DNA of 64,000 nt, taken from Gemmatimonadetes bacterium T265. GTDB taxonomy: Bacteria > Gemmatimonadota > Gemmatimonadetes > Gemmatimonadales > Gemmatimonadaceae. The position numbers and the translations under genes are program-made. How positions within the stretch are numbered: position 1 is the first letter of the stretch; each line of letters opens with the position of its first letter. Below the pieces are notes generated by a model. The model saw only the letters and a program-made list of their open reading frames with translations. It was not told the origin of the DNA and made no database searches. Shown here in pieces: positions 36,049-44,764 of this stretch. The stretch lies in NCBI GenBank assembly GCA_019973575.1, contig BPUI01000001.1:124001-188000 (forward strand), given 5' to 3'.

Positions 36049-36951
36049 ATGCTGCGATCCCTCGCCCCCGCGCCTCACGCGCCGCTCACCCCGCACGGCG
36101 GACCGGACGCGGGCGCCGGTTCGGACGCCGACCTGCTCGAGGTGCGGCTCGGGGCACTCGAGGCGCAGACCGGCGAGGCCACGCGCCTGATCGCGGAGCT
36201 GCAGGCGCGCGACCGGCTCAAGACGCAGTTCCTCGCCAACATCTCGCACGACCTCCGCACGCCGCTCACCGCGATCATCACACACGCCGAGATCCTCGGC
36301 GACGGGATGCTCGGAGAGCTCACCGAGCGGCAGCACGCGAGCGTGAACGGGATCATCAAGGGCGGCCGTCAGCTGCTGGCGATGGTCGGCGACATCCTCA
36401 CCTACGCGCGCGGCGCGGCGGACCAACTCGCCCTCGCGCCGACGACGTTCGCGTTCGCACCGGTGGTCGACCAGCTGCTCGCGCTCAACGCGCCGGTGGC
36501 CGAACGGAAGCACGTCGTGGCGGCGGCCGAACTCGCGCCCGACCTGCCGCCGGTCACGGCGGACCGGGAGAAGCTCTCGCACGTGCTCAACAACCTCTTC
36601 GGCAACGCGGTGCACTTCACCGGGCTCGCCGGCGGCGGGCGCGTGTGGGTGCGCGCGGCGGTCGAGGGCGAGGGGGACGCGCGCGCGCTGCACGTCGAGG
36701 TCGCGGACACGGGGATCGGCATCGCGCCGGAGCACCACGAACTCGTCTTCCGCGAGTTCGCGCAGGTGGACGCGTCGACCTCGCGGCGGCACCACGGCAC
36801 GGGGCTCGGGCTCGCGATCGCGCGCAACCTCGTCGAGCTGCACGGCGGGCGGATCTGGGTCGAGAGCGCGCTCGGGGAGGGCGCGCGCTTCCACTTCACG
36901 ATCCCGCAGCCCCCCGCGACGCCCGCGGCCGCTCCGCCGCCGGCGCCGTGA
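36049..36951 (+). CDS. Soluble sensor histidine kinase
   Basis: A 300-residue cytoplasmic kinase without transmembrane segment or recognisable sensor domain. A Pro/Gly-rich N-terminus and a coiled-coil (residues 28-60) lead into the HisKA domain FLANISHDLRTPLTA with phosphoacceptor His67, then an HATPase domain with N-box LSHVLNNLFGNAVHFT, G1 VADTGIGI, F-box VFREFAQVD and G2 GTGLGLAIARNLVELHGG. All catalytic boxes are intact. Its stop overlaps the GTG of the receiver gene (GTGA), so the pair is made together. The coiled coil suggests input by a partner protein. Confidence 0.93.
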   Translation: MLRSLAPAPHAPLTPHGGPDAGAGSDADLLEVRLGALEAQTGEATRLIAELQARDRLKTQFLANISHDLRTPLTAIITHAEILGDGMLGELTERQHASVNGIIKGGRQLLAMVGDILTYARGAADQLALAPTTFAFAPVVDQLLALNAPVAERKHVVAAAELAPDLPPVTADREKLSHVLNNLFGNAVHFTGLAGGGRVWVRAAVEGEGDARALHVEVADTGIGIAPEHHELVFREFAQVDASTSRRHHGTGLGLAIARNLVELHGGRIWVESALGEGARFHFTIPQPPATPAAAPPPAP

Positions 36952-37325
36952 CGGCGCGCCGGCCGACGGTGCTGATCGTCGACGACAGCGCGCTCGTCGC
37001 GGACGCGTTAGGCGTGCTCCTCGAGGCGAGCGGCTACGCGACCGGCGGCGCGACGACGGTCGCGGACGCGATCACGGCGCTGCGGAACGAGCGGTACGAC
37101 GCGATGCTCCTCGACCTCACCTTGCCGGACGGCGACGGGCTTGAGGTCCTTGGCGGGGCGGAAGAGGCCGGTGTGCGGGCCCCGCCCACGTTGGCGCTGA
37201 CGGGGCACGACGACCCCGAGACCGTCGCGCGGTGCCGGGAGGCGGGGTGCGTGGCGGTGCTCGTCAAGCCGGTGAGGAGGATCGCGCTGTTGGGGGCGCT
37301 GCAGGCCGCGGGAGTCGCACCGTAA
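36948..37325 (+). CDS. Single-domain response regulator
   Basis: A 125-residue receiver with no output domain. Acidic pair D12/D13 (LIVDDS), phosphoacceptor D56 (MLLDLTLP), the Thr in LALTGHDD and the Lys in VLVKPV are all present. It starts at GTG 36948-36950, overlapping the TGA of the kinase gene. Probably phosphorylated by that kinase and acting through protein-protein contacts or in a phosphorelay. Transcribed with the ABC exporter and kinase. Confidence 0.92.
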   Translation: MTARRPTVLIVDDSALVADALGVLLEASGYATGGATTVADAITALRNERYDAMLLDLTLPDGDGLEVLGGAEEAGVRAPPTLALTGHDDPETVARCREAGCVAVLVKPVRRIALLGALQAAGVAP

Positions 37326-37613
37326 CGCCGTTTTCGTCGCGCTTTTTATAGGGCTAGGAAGGGCGGGGCAAGACCTACGGCGCCCGTGACGCGGGGCGAC
37401 AGCGGCGGCCGGGTCGGGCACGGCCGAGGACCGGCCCTATCCCCGTCGTGGCGTCAGCCGCTCGTCCCGTCCCGTGGCTCCGCCCCAGTCCTCTGCCCCG
37501 CCCGGTCCGGAACCGCCCCAACGACCTCCCCACGAGCGCCCACCTGGTACGCCCGCCCACCCACGCCCTACCCGTCGCTCTCCCCGCCCCGAACTACCCG
37601 CGACGACCCGCCG
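37326..37613. other. Intergenic region between convergent genes
   Basis: 288 bp between the receiver stop and the ccdA stop. It begins with a T-rich stretch (GCTTTTTATA at about 37338-37350) that might end the plus-strand transcript, but I cannot draw a strong hairpin before it. The rest is C-rich on the plus strand; the open frames there have Pro/Arg-rich, non-protein-like composition. I see no supported gene. Confidence 0.4.
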
Positions 37614-38339
37614 CTATAACCGTGTCCTGACCGCCTCGGGGGTCCACCCCTGCACCACCACCCCGATCCGCGCGACCGTCCCCGTCAGCATCAACACGCC
37701 GACGACGACGAGCAGCGCCCCCGAGAGCCGCGTCACGAGCCCGAGCCTCGCCCTCATCCGGCCGAAGAGCGCGAGGAATCGCTCGAGCGCCACCGCCGCG
37801 AGCACGAACGGAATCGCGAGCCCGAGCGAGTAGGCCGCGAGCAGCAGCACCCCCCTCCCGAGGTCCGGGGACGCGAGGTTGTACGTCAGCACCGCGCCGA
37901 GCACCGGCCCGATGCACGGCGTCCACCCCGCGCCGAACGCGACGCCGACGAGGAGCGTGCCGAAGTAGCCGGCCGGCTTGTCGGCGAGGTGCACGCGCCG
38001 CTCGCGGAGGAGCGCCCCCGGCGTGAACGCGCCGAGCAGGAACAGCCCGAGCAGCACGACGAGCACGCCGCCCGCGCGGGCGATCACGTCGCGGTAGGCG
38101 GCGAGGAGCCGGCCTAACGTCGTCGCCCCCGCGCCGAGCGCGACGAAGATCAGCGAGAACCCGGCGACGAAGAGCAGCGCGTGCAGCAGGGCCGCGCGGC
38201 GCGAGCGCCCGAGGTCGTCGAGCGTGAGCCCCGTGATGAACGTGACGTAGCTCGGCACGAGCGGGAGCACGCACGGAGACAGGAAGCTGAGCAGCCCCGC
38301 GCCGAAGGCGACGGCGAGGCCGACCGTGGGGGCGGGCAC
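37614..38339 (-). CDS. ccdA: CcdA-type thiol-disulfide transmembrane electron carrier
   Basis: A 241-residue membrane protein with six predicted helices, belonging to the DsbD transmembrane-domain/CcdA family, which passes electrons from cytoplasmic thioredoxin across the membrane, often for cytochrome c maturation. The two redox cysteines are in FLSPCVLPLVPSYV (helix 1) and GAGWTPCIGPVLGAVL (helix 4). No thioredoxin-like partner such as ResA/CcmG is adjacent. It follows the small protein gene by 6 bp and the AraC regulator, so the three are likely co-transcribed. Confidence 0.92.
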   Translation of the reverse strand: MPAPTVGLAVAFGAGLLSFLSPCVLPLVPSYVTFITGLTLDDLGRSRRAALLHALLFVAGFSLIFVALGAGATTLGRLLAAYRDVIARAGGVLVVLLGLFLLGAFTPGALLRERRVHLADKPAGYFGTLLVGVAFGAGWTPCIGPVLGAVLTYNLASPDLGRGVLLLAAYSLGLAIPFVLAAVALERFLALFGRMRARLGLVTRLSGALLVVVGVLMLTGTVARIGVVVQGWTPEAVRTRL

Positions 38340-38345
38340 GGCGGC

Positions 38346-38834
38346 CTAACGAGAGGCCGGCGGCCCGGCGAGCAGGTCGGGCGGCCCGGGCGGCGCCGCG
38401 AGCCCGCGCAGCGCCGCCGCGTCGAGGCGCACCGCGTCGGCCGCGTCGTTCGCGCGGCGGCCCACGCCCCGCACCACGGCGTCCACCGTGAGGAGCGGCG
38501 CGTCGGCCTCCTCGCGCACGGCGACGTCCCAGCGGCCGCGCTCCGGGCCCTTGAGCGCGAGGCGGTAGCGCGCGACGTAGACCGTGTGCCGGCCGCGGTG
38601 CGCGGGCGCCTCAGTCGCATCTTCGGCCGCCGCAGCGGGCGTCGCCGCGAGCACCGCGACCCCACTCTCCACCCCGCCCTGCCGCATCGGCGCGAACACG
38701 TGCGCCTCGACCACGCGATCCGCCGGGACCCGCGCGAGGGCGTCGCGCAGGAACCGCTCGCGCACGTCGGCCGCGGTCCGCGCGGCGAGCGGGTCGGGCG
38801 CGCGGGCCGGGGGCGGGGGGGTCGCGACGGGCAT
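38346..38834 (-). CDS. Hypothetical protein translationally coupled to an AraC regulator
   Basis: A 162-residue Ala/Arg-rich soluble protein starting MPVATPPPPARAPD. The middle contains HVFAPMRQGGVESGVAVLAA and TVYVARYRLALKGPERGRWDVAVREEADAPLLTVDAVVRGVGRRAND, a beta-hairpin-like pattern. No signal peptide or known motif. Its ATG (38832-38834) overlaps the TGA of the AraC gene (TGATG), and the ccdA start lies 6 bp after its TAG stop. That context supports a real gene but gives no function. Confidence 0.65.
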   Translation of the reverse strand: MPVATPPPPARAPDPLAARTAADVRERFLRDALARVPADRVVEAHVFAPMRQGGVESGVAVLAATPAAAAEDATEAPAHRGRHTVYVARYRLALKGPERGRWDVAVREEADAPLLTVDAVVRGVGRRANDAADAVRLDAAALRGLAAPPGPPDLLAGPPASR

Positions 38835-39880
38835 CACGGAAAGGTGCCGCGACCGGCCGCGCCCGACAACGGGCCCGACGACGGCGCGGTGCGCCGGACG
38901 ACCCGCCGCCGCACCGCGCCCGGCGACGCCCCCACGCGGCGGCGGAACGCGTGGCTGAACGCCGCCTCCGAGCGGTAGCCGAGCCGCGCGGCGACCTCGC
39001 CCACCGTCGCGCCCTCGTCCGCGAGCCACCCCTCGGCGCGGTGCATCCGCCAGTCGGCGAGGTAGCCCAACGGCGGCCGGCCGACGAGCGCGGCGAACCG
39101 CGCCGCGAAGCGCGACCGCGACATCGCCACCTCGCGCGCGAGCCCGGCCACGGTCCAGTCCCGCTCGGGGTGCGCGTGGAGGAGCGCGAGCGCGCGCGCG
39201 ACCGCCGGGTCGCGGAGCGCGCCGACCCAGCCACCCGCGCCGGCCGGTGCGTCGGCCAGGTGCGCGCGGATCGCGTGCACGAAGAGCACGTCGCTCAGAC
39301 GCGCCAGCACCACGTCGGCGCCCGGCCGCCCCGATGCCGCCTCACACGCCACGGCCGCGAGGTGGGTGGGGAGCCACGGGCCGAGTGGGCCGCCGTCCGC
39401 GCGCCCCGGCGTGCCGCGCACGACCAGCACCTCGGGGAGCGCGGCGATCGCCGGGTGCGGTCGGCGACCCGCGAAGCGGAAGCTCCCGCAGACGTAGCCC
39501 GCCGCGACCGGGTCCTCGCCCGCACGACCGCTACCTAACGCAACCGGGCGGCCGCCGCCCGCGCCCGCGACCACCTCGTCCACGCCCACCGGCCGGCAGC
39601 CGCGGGCGCCCGAGGGCCCGGGCGGCGCGCCGAGCACGTGGGCGCGGCCGTGCGGGACGATGGCGAAGTCGTTTGCGGAGAGCGCGTGGACCTCCTCGTC
39701 CGCGCCGTCCGTGGCGTCGAGCCGCAGCTCGCACGTCCCCTCGGTAACGACGTGGAACGCCGCCCCTTCCACGCGCCGCGGGTAGCGCACCGCCCACGCC
39801 CCGCGCGCCTCGAACCGGCAGTACACGCTCCCTTCGACCCGCAGGTCGTGGAGCACGGAGGAGAGCACGTCCACGGGCAT
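38834..39880 (-). CDS. AraC-family transcriptional regulator with cupin-type sensor domain
   Basis: A 348-residue regulator. The N-terminal domain (about residues 10-210) is a cupin_6-type ligand-binding domain with VEGAAFHVVTEGTCELRLD and ALSANDFAIVPHGRAHVLG; the C-terminal 100 residues form the double helix-turn-helix: PERDWTVAGLAREVAMSRSRFAARFAALVGRPPLGYLADWRMHRAEGWL and VGEVAARLGYRSEAAFSHAFRRRVGASPGAVRR. Such regulators commonly control a divergent oxidoreductase gene; the NmrA-type gene starts 132 bp away on the other strand and is the likely target. I could not identify a convincing operator by eye. Confidence 0.92.
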   Translation of the reverse strand: MPVDVLSSVLHDLRVEGSVYCRFEARGAWAVRYPRRVEGAAFHVVTEGTCELRLDATDGADEEVHALSANDFAIVPHGRAHVLGAPPGPSGARGCRPVGVDEVVAGAGGGRPVALGSGRAGEDPVAAGYVCGSFRFAGRRPHPAIAALPEVLVVRGTPGRADGGPLGPWLPTHLAAVACEAASGRPGADVVLARLSDVLFVHAIRAHLADAPAGAGGWVGALRDPAVARALALLHAHPERDWTVAGLAREVAMSRSRFAARFAALVGRPPLGYLADWRMHRAEGWLADEGATVGEVAARLGYRSEAAFSHAFRRRVGASPGAVRRRVVRRTAPSSGPLSGAAGRGTFP

Positions 39881-40012
39881 CGGCAGCTGAGTTGGGACGC
39901 TCGCACAAGAATTGGCGACGGTTCAGCACAGACCGTCCCACGACGGCAACCTAGCTTGCGCTCAGTTCGGGCGCGCGGGGCGCGCCGTGCCACCCTCCAA
40001 CACGTCCTGATC

Positions 40013-40927
40013 ATGCCGACCATCCTCGTCACCACCCCGACCGGCCATATCGGCTCACGCATCGTCACGCAGTTGCTCGACGCGGGCGCGACTGTCCGCG
40101 TGTTCCTCCGCGACCCCGCGCGCCTCGACCCTGCGGTGCGCGACCGCGTCGACGCCCGCACCGGCACGCTCGAGGACGCGGCCGCGCTCGCCGACGCGAT
40201 GCGCGGCGCCGACGCGGCCTTCCTGCTCGTGCCGCCCAACATGCAGGCCGCGGACTGGCGCGCGTTCATCCGGAACGTCGGTCGCACGATGGCCGAGGCC
40301 GCCCGGCAGGCCGGACTGCGCCGCGCGGTCTTCGTCTCCTCGATCGGCGCCCACCTGCCGAACCTGGGCCCCGTCTCCGGGGCCGGCGAGGTCGAAGGAA
40401 TCCTGCGCCCCGCGATCCCGGACCTCGTGATCCTCCGCCCTGGCTACTTCTTCGAGAACACGCTCGCGGCATTAGGCACGGTCGCCGGCACCGGGCAGAC
40501 GTTCGGCGTCGGCGACGGCGACCTGGCGTTCCCGCAGGTGGCCACCCGCGACATCGGCGACGTCGCCGCGCGCTGGCTCCTCGACGGGTCGTGGACCGGG
40601 CAGCGCACGGTGGGGATCCACGGCCCCCGCGACCTCTCGAGCGACGAGCAGGCCGAGCTCATCGGCCAGGCACTCGGCCGCCCGGTGCGCTACACGCAGG
40701 TGCCCGTCGAGGCGATCAAGCAGGCGATGGCGGGCTTCGGGATGAGCCCGAGCGTGGTGGAGAACTACGGCGAGATGGTCACGGGTTTCGCCGCGAGCCG
40801 CTACGAACACCCGGGCGAGCCGCGTACCGCCGAGACCACCACACCCACCGAGTTCGGCGCGTGGGCGCGTGAGGTGCTGCGGCCGGCGTTCGAGGGAGCG
40901 GCCGGACAGGTGCCCGCGCACGCCTGA
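40013..40927 (+). CDS. NmrA-like NAD(P)-binding oxidoreductase
   Basis: A 304-residue atypical short-chain dehydrogenase. The Rossmann start TILVTTPTGHIGSRIVTQLLDAGATVRVFLRD fits the NmrA/SDR_a5 group (TxxTGxxG-type NADP binding). Other segments are DAAFLLVPPNM, RRAVFVSSIGAHLPN, LRPGYFFENTL, FPQVATRDIGDVAARWL and YTQVPVEAIKQAM. The catalytic Tyr-Lys pair of classical SDRs is not evident, as expected for the family. Cytoplasmic; substrate unknown, with quinone or redox sensing usual. Divergent from the AraC regulator. Confidence 0.88.
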   Translation: MPTILVTTPTGHIGSRIVTQLLDAGATVRVFLRDPARLDPAVRDRVDARTGTLEDAAALADAMRGADAAFLLVPPNMQAADWRAFIRNVGRTMAEAARQAGLRRAVFVSSIGAHLPNLGPVSGAGEVEGILRPAIPDLVILRPGYFFENTLAALGTVAGTGQTFGVGDGDLAFPQVATRDIGDVAARWLLDGSWTGQRTVGIHGPRDLSSDEQAELIGQALGRPVRYTQVPVEAIKQAMAGFGMSPSVVENYGEMVTGFAASRYEHPGEPRTAETTTPTEFGAWAREVLRPAFEGAAGQVPAHA

Positions 40928-40972
40928 GTGTACGTCGGCGGGACGCGAACGACCGGGCATCGGTCTCGTCCG

Positions 40973-43384
40973 CTACATCAGCGACACCGGATCCCGGTCG
41001 ACCGCGACCCGCAGCCCGTCCCGCTTCGGCACGTCGAAGCGCGCGGCGAAGTACCGCAGCGCGCGCGTCATCGCCCCCGCGTCCGGGGTGCGCACGAGGA
41101 AGTGCCACCGCCACCGCTGCTTGATGCGCTCCACCGGACACGGGGCCGGCCCGACGACGGCGACACGGCCCGCCGCGTCGCCGCCGAACCGCGCCGCGAG
41201 CGCGCGCAGCCAGTCGGCGGCCTGGTCCGCGCACGCGGCGACCGGCTTCTCCGCCGTCCCGCTCACGACGACGTTCGCGAGCCGCACGGTCGGCGGGTAG
41301 GGCGGGTCGCGCCGGCCGCCTAACTCCTCGCGCACGAAGCCCGCGTAGTCGTGCGCGAGCGCGCAGCGCACCGCGTGGTGGTCGGGCACGCGCGTCTGGA
41401 TCAGCACCTCACCCCCCTTCGGGCCGCGCCCCGCGCGCCCGGCGACCTGGCTCAGCAGCTGGAAGCAGCGCTCCGAGGCGCGGAAGTCGGGGAGGTTGAT
41501 CCCCGTGTCGGCGTCGATCACGCCGACCAGCGTGACGTTCGGGAAGTCGAGCCCCTTCGCGATCATCTGCGTGCCTAACAGCACGTCCACCTCGCCCCGC
41601 CCCACCCGGTCGAGGATCTCGGCGTGCGCCCACTTCCCGCTCGTCGTGTCGACGTCCATGCGCGCGACGCGCGCCGCGGGCCACCGCTCGGCGAGCAGCC
41701 GCTCGACCTGCTGCGTGCCGAGCCCGCGCTGGCGGAGCGTGGCGCCGCGGCAGCGCGCGCAGCGCTCGCGCGGCGGCTCGTGGTGCTGGCAGTAGTGACA
41801 GACCAGGCGCTCGGGGGCGCGGTGGTAGGTGAGCGAGATGCTGCAGTCCGGGCAGGTCGCGACGTCGCCGCACTCCTTGCACTGCACGAACGCGGAGTAG
41901 CCGCGGCGGTTGAGGAGGAGGATGCTCTGCTCGCCGCGCTCGAGCCGCGCGTCGAGGGCCGTCGCGAGCGGCATGGAAATGACACCGGCGAGCGGATCCG
42001 CCGGGGCGAGCGCGCGCCCCGCGGCCTGCGCCTTCGCCTCCGCCCGCAGGTCGACCACGGCCACCCGGGGCAGCCGCGCGCCGCCCGCGCGGTCGGGGAG
42101 CGTGAGCAGCCGGTACTTGCCCCGCCGCGCGTTCTCCCAGCTCTCCAGGCTCGGCGTCGCCGTGCCTAACACGACGACCGCGCCGGCCATCCGCGCGCGC
42201 ACGACCGCGACCTCGCGCGCGTGGTAGCGCGGGCTCTCGCCCTGCTTGTAGCTCGCCTCGTGCTCCTCGTCGACGACCACCGCGCCGAGGTCGTCGAGCG
42301 GCGCGAACACCGCCGAGCGCGCGCCGACCGCGATGCGCTTGTCGCCGCGGCGGAGCGCGCGCCACGCGTCGTAGCGCTCGCCGTCCGAGAGCGCCGAGTG
42401 CAGCACCGCGACTGTGTCGCCGAACGCTGCGCGGAAGCGGTCGACCGTCTGCGGCGTGAGCGCGATCTCGGGCACGAGCACGATCGCCGTCTTGCCCCGC
42501 TCGCGCACCACGTGTTCGAGCAGCTCGATGTAGACGAGCGTCTTCCCACTCCCGGTCACGCCGTGGAGCAGGAACGTCTCGCCCGGCGCGCCCGCGGCCA
42601 TCGCGGCGACGGCCGCCGCTTGGGCCGCGCTCGGCGTGTGGTGCGCGCGTGCCGCCGCGGTGCGCGCGGCGAACGGGTCGCGGTCGACCGCCTCGTCGGC
42701 GACCGCGGCGAACCCGCGCGCGACGAGCCCCTTGAGCACCGACGGCGAAAATCTCAGGTGCTCGAGCAGGTGCGCGACCCCCGCGCGCCCGCCCACGCTT
42801 TCCAGCAACTCGTAGAGCGCGCGCTGCTGCGGCGCGCGGGCGAACACGCGGTCGCGGTGCAGGAGCGAGTCGACCCGGCGCGAGAGCGTCACGACGCGCC
42901 GCGTGCGCGCCGCCGGCTCCGGGTGCGCCGCACCCGTGAGCAGCGCCGGGAGCGCCGAGCGCAGCGCGACGCCTAATGGAACGGCGTAGTAGCCGGCGAC
43001 CCAGCGGCAGAGGTCGAGCACGGCCGGCGTGACCGCGGGCTCCGCGTCCGGCACGTCGGCGAGCGGCTTCGGCACGACCGCGCGCCCGCCGCGGCCGACG
43101 AGGGTCGCCGGGTCGCCCGGGCCGAGGTAGATGCCGACCTCCTTCCCCGTGCGCAGCGGGACGACGACGCGCTGCCCCGGCACGAGGTCGTGGCGAAGGT
43201 CGGGAGGCACCGCATACGTCCACGTGCGGAAGAGCGGCAGCGGCAGCGCGACCTCGGCCAGCGCCGGATCCCGCGCCGGCGCGCGCGCCGCCGTCGGCGT
43301 GCGGACTGGCGCGCCGGCGGCTAGCGCTCCGGCGGGTAGCGCGCCGGCGGGCGGCGCGCCGCGGGTGGCGGGGGACGGCGTCAT
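40973..43384 (-). CDS. priA: Primosomal protein N' (replication restart helicase)
   Basis: An 803-residue superfamily 2 DNA helicase that reloads the replisome at stalled forks. After a low-complexity Ala/Pro/Gly N-terminus (residues 1-40, with PAGALPAGALAAGAP) comes the 3'-DNA-binding domain (LPLPLFRTWTYAVP, GQRVVVPLRTGKEVGIYLG), then Walker A GVTGSGKT (275-282), VVVDEEHEASYKQ (Walker B DEEH), LGTATPSLES, and the cysteine-rich zinc-binding insertion with CKECGDVATCPDCS and CHYCQ...CARC (eight Cys). Helicase motifs V/VI are GTQMIAKGLDFPNV and QVAGRAGRG. All catalytic residues are intact. A GTG or ATG further into the low-complexity N-terminus could be the real start. Confidence 0.95.
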   Translation of the reverse strand: MTPSPATRGAPPAGALPAGALAAGAPVRTPTAARAPARDPALAEVALPLPLFRTWTYAVPPDLRHDLVPGQRVVVPLRTGKEVGIYLGPGDPATLVGRGGRAVVPKPLADVPDAEPAVTPAVLDLCRWVAGYYAVPLGVALRSALPALLTGAAHPEPAARTRRVVTLSRRVDSLLHRDRVFARAPQQRALYELLESVGGRAGVAHLLEHLRFSPSVLKGLVARGFAAVADEAVDRDPFAARTAAARAHHTPSAAQAAAVAAMAAGAPGETFLLHGVTGSGKTLVYIELLEHVVRERGKTAIVLVPEIALTPQTVDRFRAAFGDTVAVLHSALSDGERYDAWRALRRGDKRIAVGARSAVFAPLDDLGAVVVDEEHEASYKQGESPRYHAREVAVVRARMAGAVVVLGTATPSLESWENARRGKYRLLTLPDRAGGARLPRVAVVDLRAEAKAQAAGRALAPADPLAGVISMPLATALDARLERGEQSILLLNRRGYSAFVQCKECGDVATCPDCSISLTYHRAPERLVCHYCQHHEPPRERCARCRGATLRQRGLGTQQVERLLAERWPAARVARMDVDTTSGKWAHAEILDRVGRGEVDVLLGTQMIAKGLDFPNVTLVGVIDADTGINLPDFRASERCFQLLSQVAGRAGRGPKGGEVLIQTRVPDHHAVRCALAHDYAGFVREELGGRRDPPYPPTVRLANVVVSGTAEKPVAACADQAADWLRALAARFGGDAAGRVAVVGPAPCPVERIKQRWRWHFLVRTPDAGAMTRALRYFAARFDVPKRDGLRVAVDRDPVSLM

Positions 43385-43467
43385 GCGGACAAGGTCGGTA
43401 ACGTCGAACGTTAACCGTTCCCCCGGCGCCCGGCCCGGCCCGGCCCGAGCGGTCGCCCGGCCGCGGA

Positions 43468-44721
43468 TTATCGGTTCGGCTTCGTGCCCTCGCGCTGCAC
43501 GGGGCCCTGCGCGTCGTCGTGCGGGTCATCGTCCGGCTTGCCGTCGCCGAGCGCCGTCGGGTCGGCCACGCGTGGGCGCGCGCGCGGCGGCGTCGACCCG
43601 CGCACGACGCCTTCGCGCCACGCGCCGAGCCGCGAGCCCCGCGTCTTGTTGCTCGCGTCCATCGGGTCGCCGTGCTCCGGGCGGAGCGCGCGGTCCGACG
43701 ACCACGGCGCCTCGGGCGCCATCGTCAGCGTCGCGAGCGCGAGCAGCACCTCGTCATACTGGACGCGCGCGGCGACGAAGTCCGCCCACGCCTGCTCGGG
43801 GTCCACGCCGACTTCGAGCCCCTCGTGCTGCAGCCGCTCGTACACCGCGTCGAACTCCGGACGGCGGACGCTGATCGGCCCCGCGGGGTCGGGGTGCTCC
43901 TCGTAGGGGATCTCGAAGAAGTCCGCGATCCGGCGGAGGGCGAAGACCCCCGCGCGCAGGGTCATGCGCTCCTGCGCCGACGCGCCCCGCCGCAGTACGG
44001 CGCCGATGAGCGCCACGGAGTCGAGCACCGCGCCGGCCGCCGTCACCCACGACCGCTGCGGCTGCGGCGAGCGGAAAAAAATGAGCGCCGCGAGCGACGT
44101 GTGGCTCTCTTCCAGCTCGACGAACCATTGCTGCCAGTCCGCCCAGTACGCGTCGAGCCCGTCGAAGCCGCCGATCTCGTGCACGCGCACGAGCAGTTCG
44201 CCCGCGCTCGGCGGCGACCCCGCGCGGATCTCGAGCAGCGTGACCGCCGCCTCGCGGCGCGAGAACGCCGAATACATCGCCGGCAGGTACGAGACGAGGA
44301 GCGCGACGAGCGTGAGCCCGATCCCGGCCTCGGTGAACGCGGCGAGGATCGCCCCCCAGCCGTCCGGCTTCTCGAAGCCGAGCGTCAACAGCGACGAGCC
44401 GCTCTCGACGAACGCACGCCCGATCGACATTCCGAGCGCCCAGAAGACGCCCGCGTAGCCGACGCCGATCAGCATCCCCCACGCGACCACGAGGCTGAGC
44501 GTCGCGACCGGAGCGAAGAGCGCCATCACCCGGTCGCGCTGCGCGAACTCGCGCGTCCACCGCAGGCGTACGTCGAAGATGACGCGGACAATCTGGAACA
44601 CGACGCGCGCGACCGGGTCGCGCGCGCTCCGGGGCAGCACGAACGTGCGCACCGCGGACCGGAGAATGGCCGCGACGAGCAGCAGGCCGGCGACGGCCAC
44701 GACGATGCGAACGACGATCAT
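43468..44721 (-). CDS. Membrane protein resembling a two-helix potassium channel, with large cytoplasmic domain
   Basis: A 417-residue protein. Residues 1-20 form a first membrane segment, then a loop with basic residues, a second helix (FAPVATLSLVVAWGMLIGVGYAGVFW), a re-entrant-like segment FVESGSSLLTLGFEKPDGWG and another helix (AGIGLTLVALLVSYLPAMYSAF). The SSLLTLGF stretch sits where an Ion_trans_2 channel has its pore loop, although it lacks the full TVGYG selectivity filter. A large soluble domain (residues 165-340) and a charged, disordered tail follow. I call it channel-like by pattern only. It is 83 bp upstream of priA and 43 bp downstream of the epimerase gene. Confidence 0.65.
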   Translation of the reverse strand: MIVVRIVVAVAGLLLVAAILRSAVRTFVLPRSARDPVARVVFQIVRVIFDVRLRWTREFAQRDRVMALFAPVATLSLVVAWGMLIGVGYAGVFWALGMSIGRAFVESGSSLLTLGFEKPDGWGAILAAFTEAGIGLTLVALLVSYLPAMYSAFSRREAAVTLLEIRAGSPPSAGELLVRVHEIGGFDGLDAYWADWQQWFVELEESHTSLAALIFFRSPQPQRSWVTAAGAVLDSVALIGAVLRRGASAQERMTLRAGVFALRRIADFFEIPYEEHPDPAGPISVRRPEFDAVYERLQHEGLEVGVDPEQAWADFVAARVQYDEVLLALATLTMAPEAPWSSDRALRPEHGDPMDASNKTRGSRLGAWREGVVRGSTPPRARPRVADPTALGDGKPDDDPHDDAQGPVQREGTKPNR

Positions 44722-44764
44722 CCCGGTCGAACGCTCTACGCTCGGGGCCGGTGCCCGCGCGCGG

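Noticed and set aside
39881-40012. AraC operator in the divergent intergenic region
   Set aside because: No clear paired half-sites or promoter hexamers could be seen.
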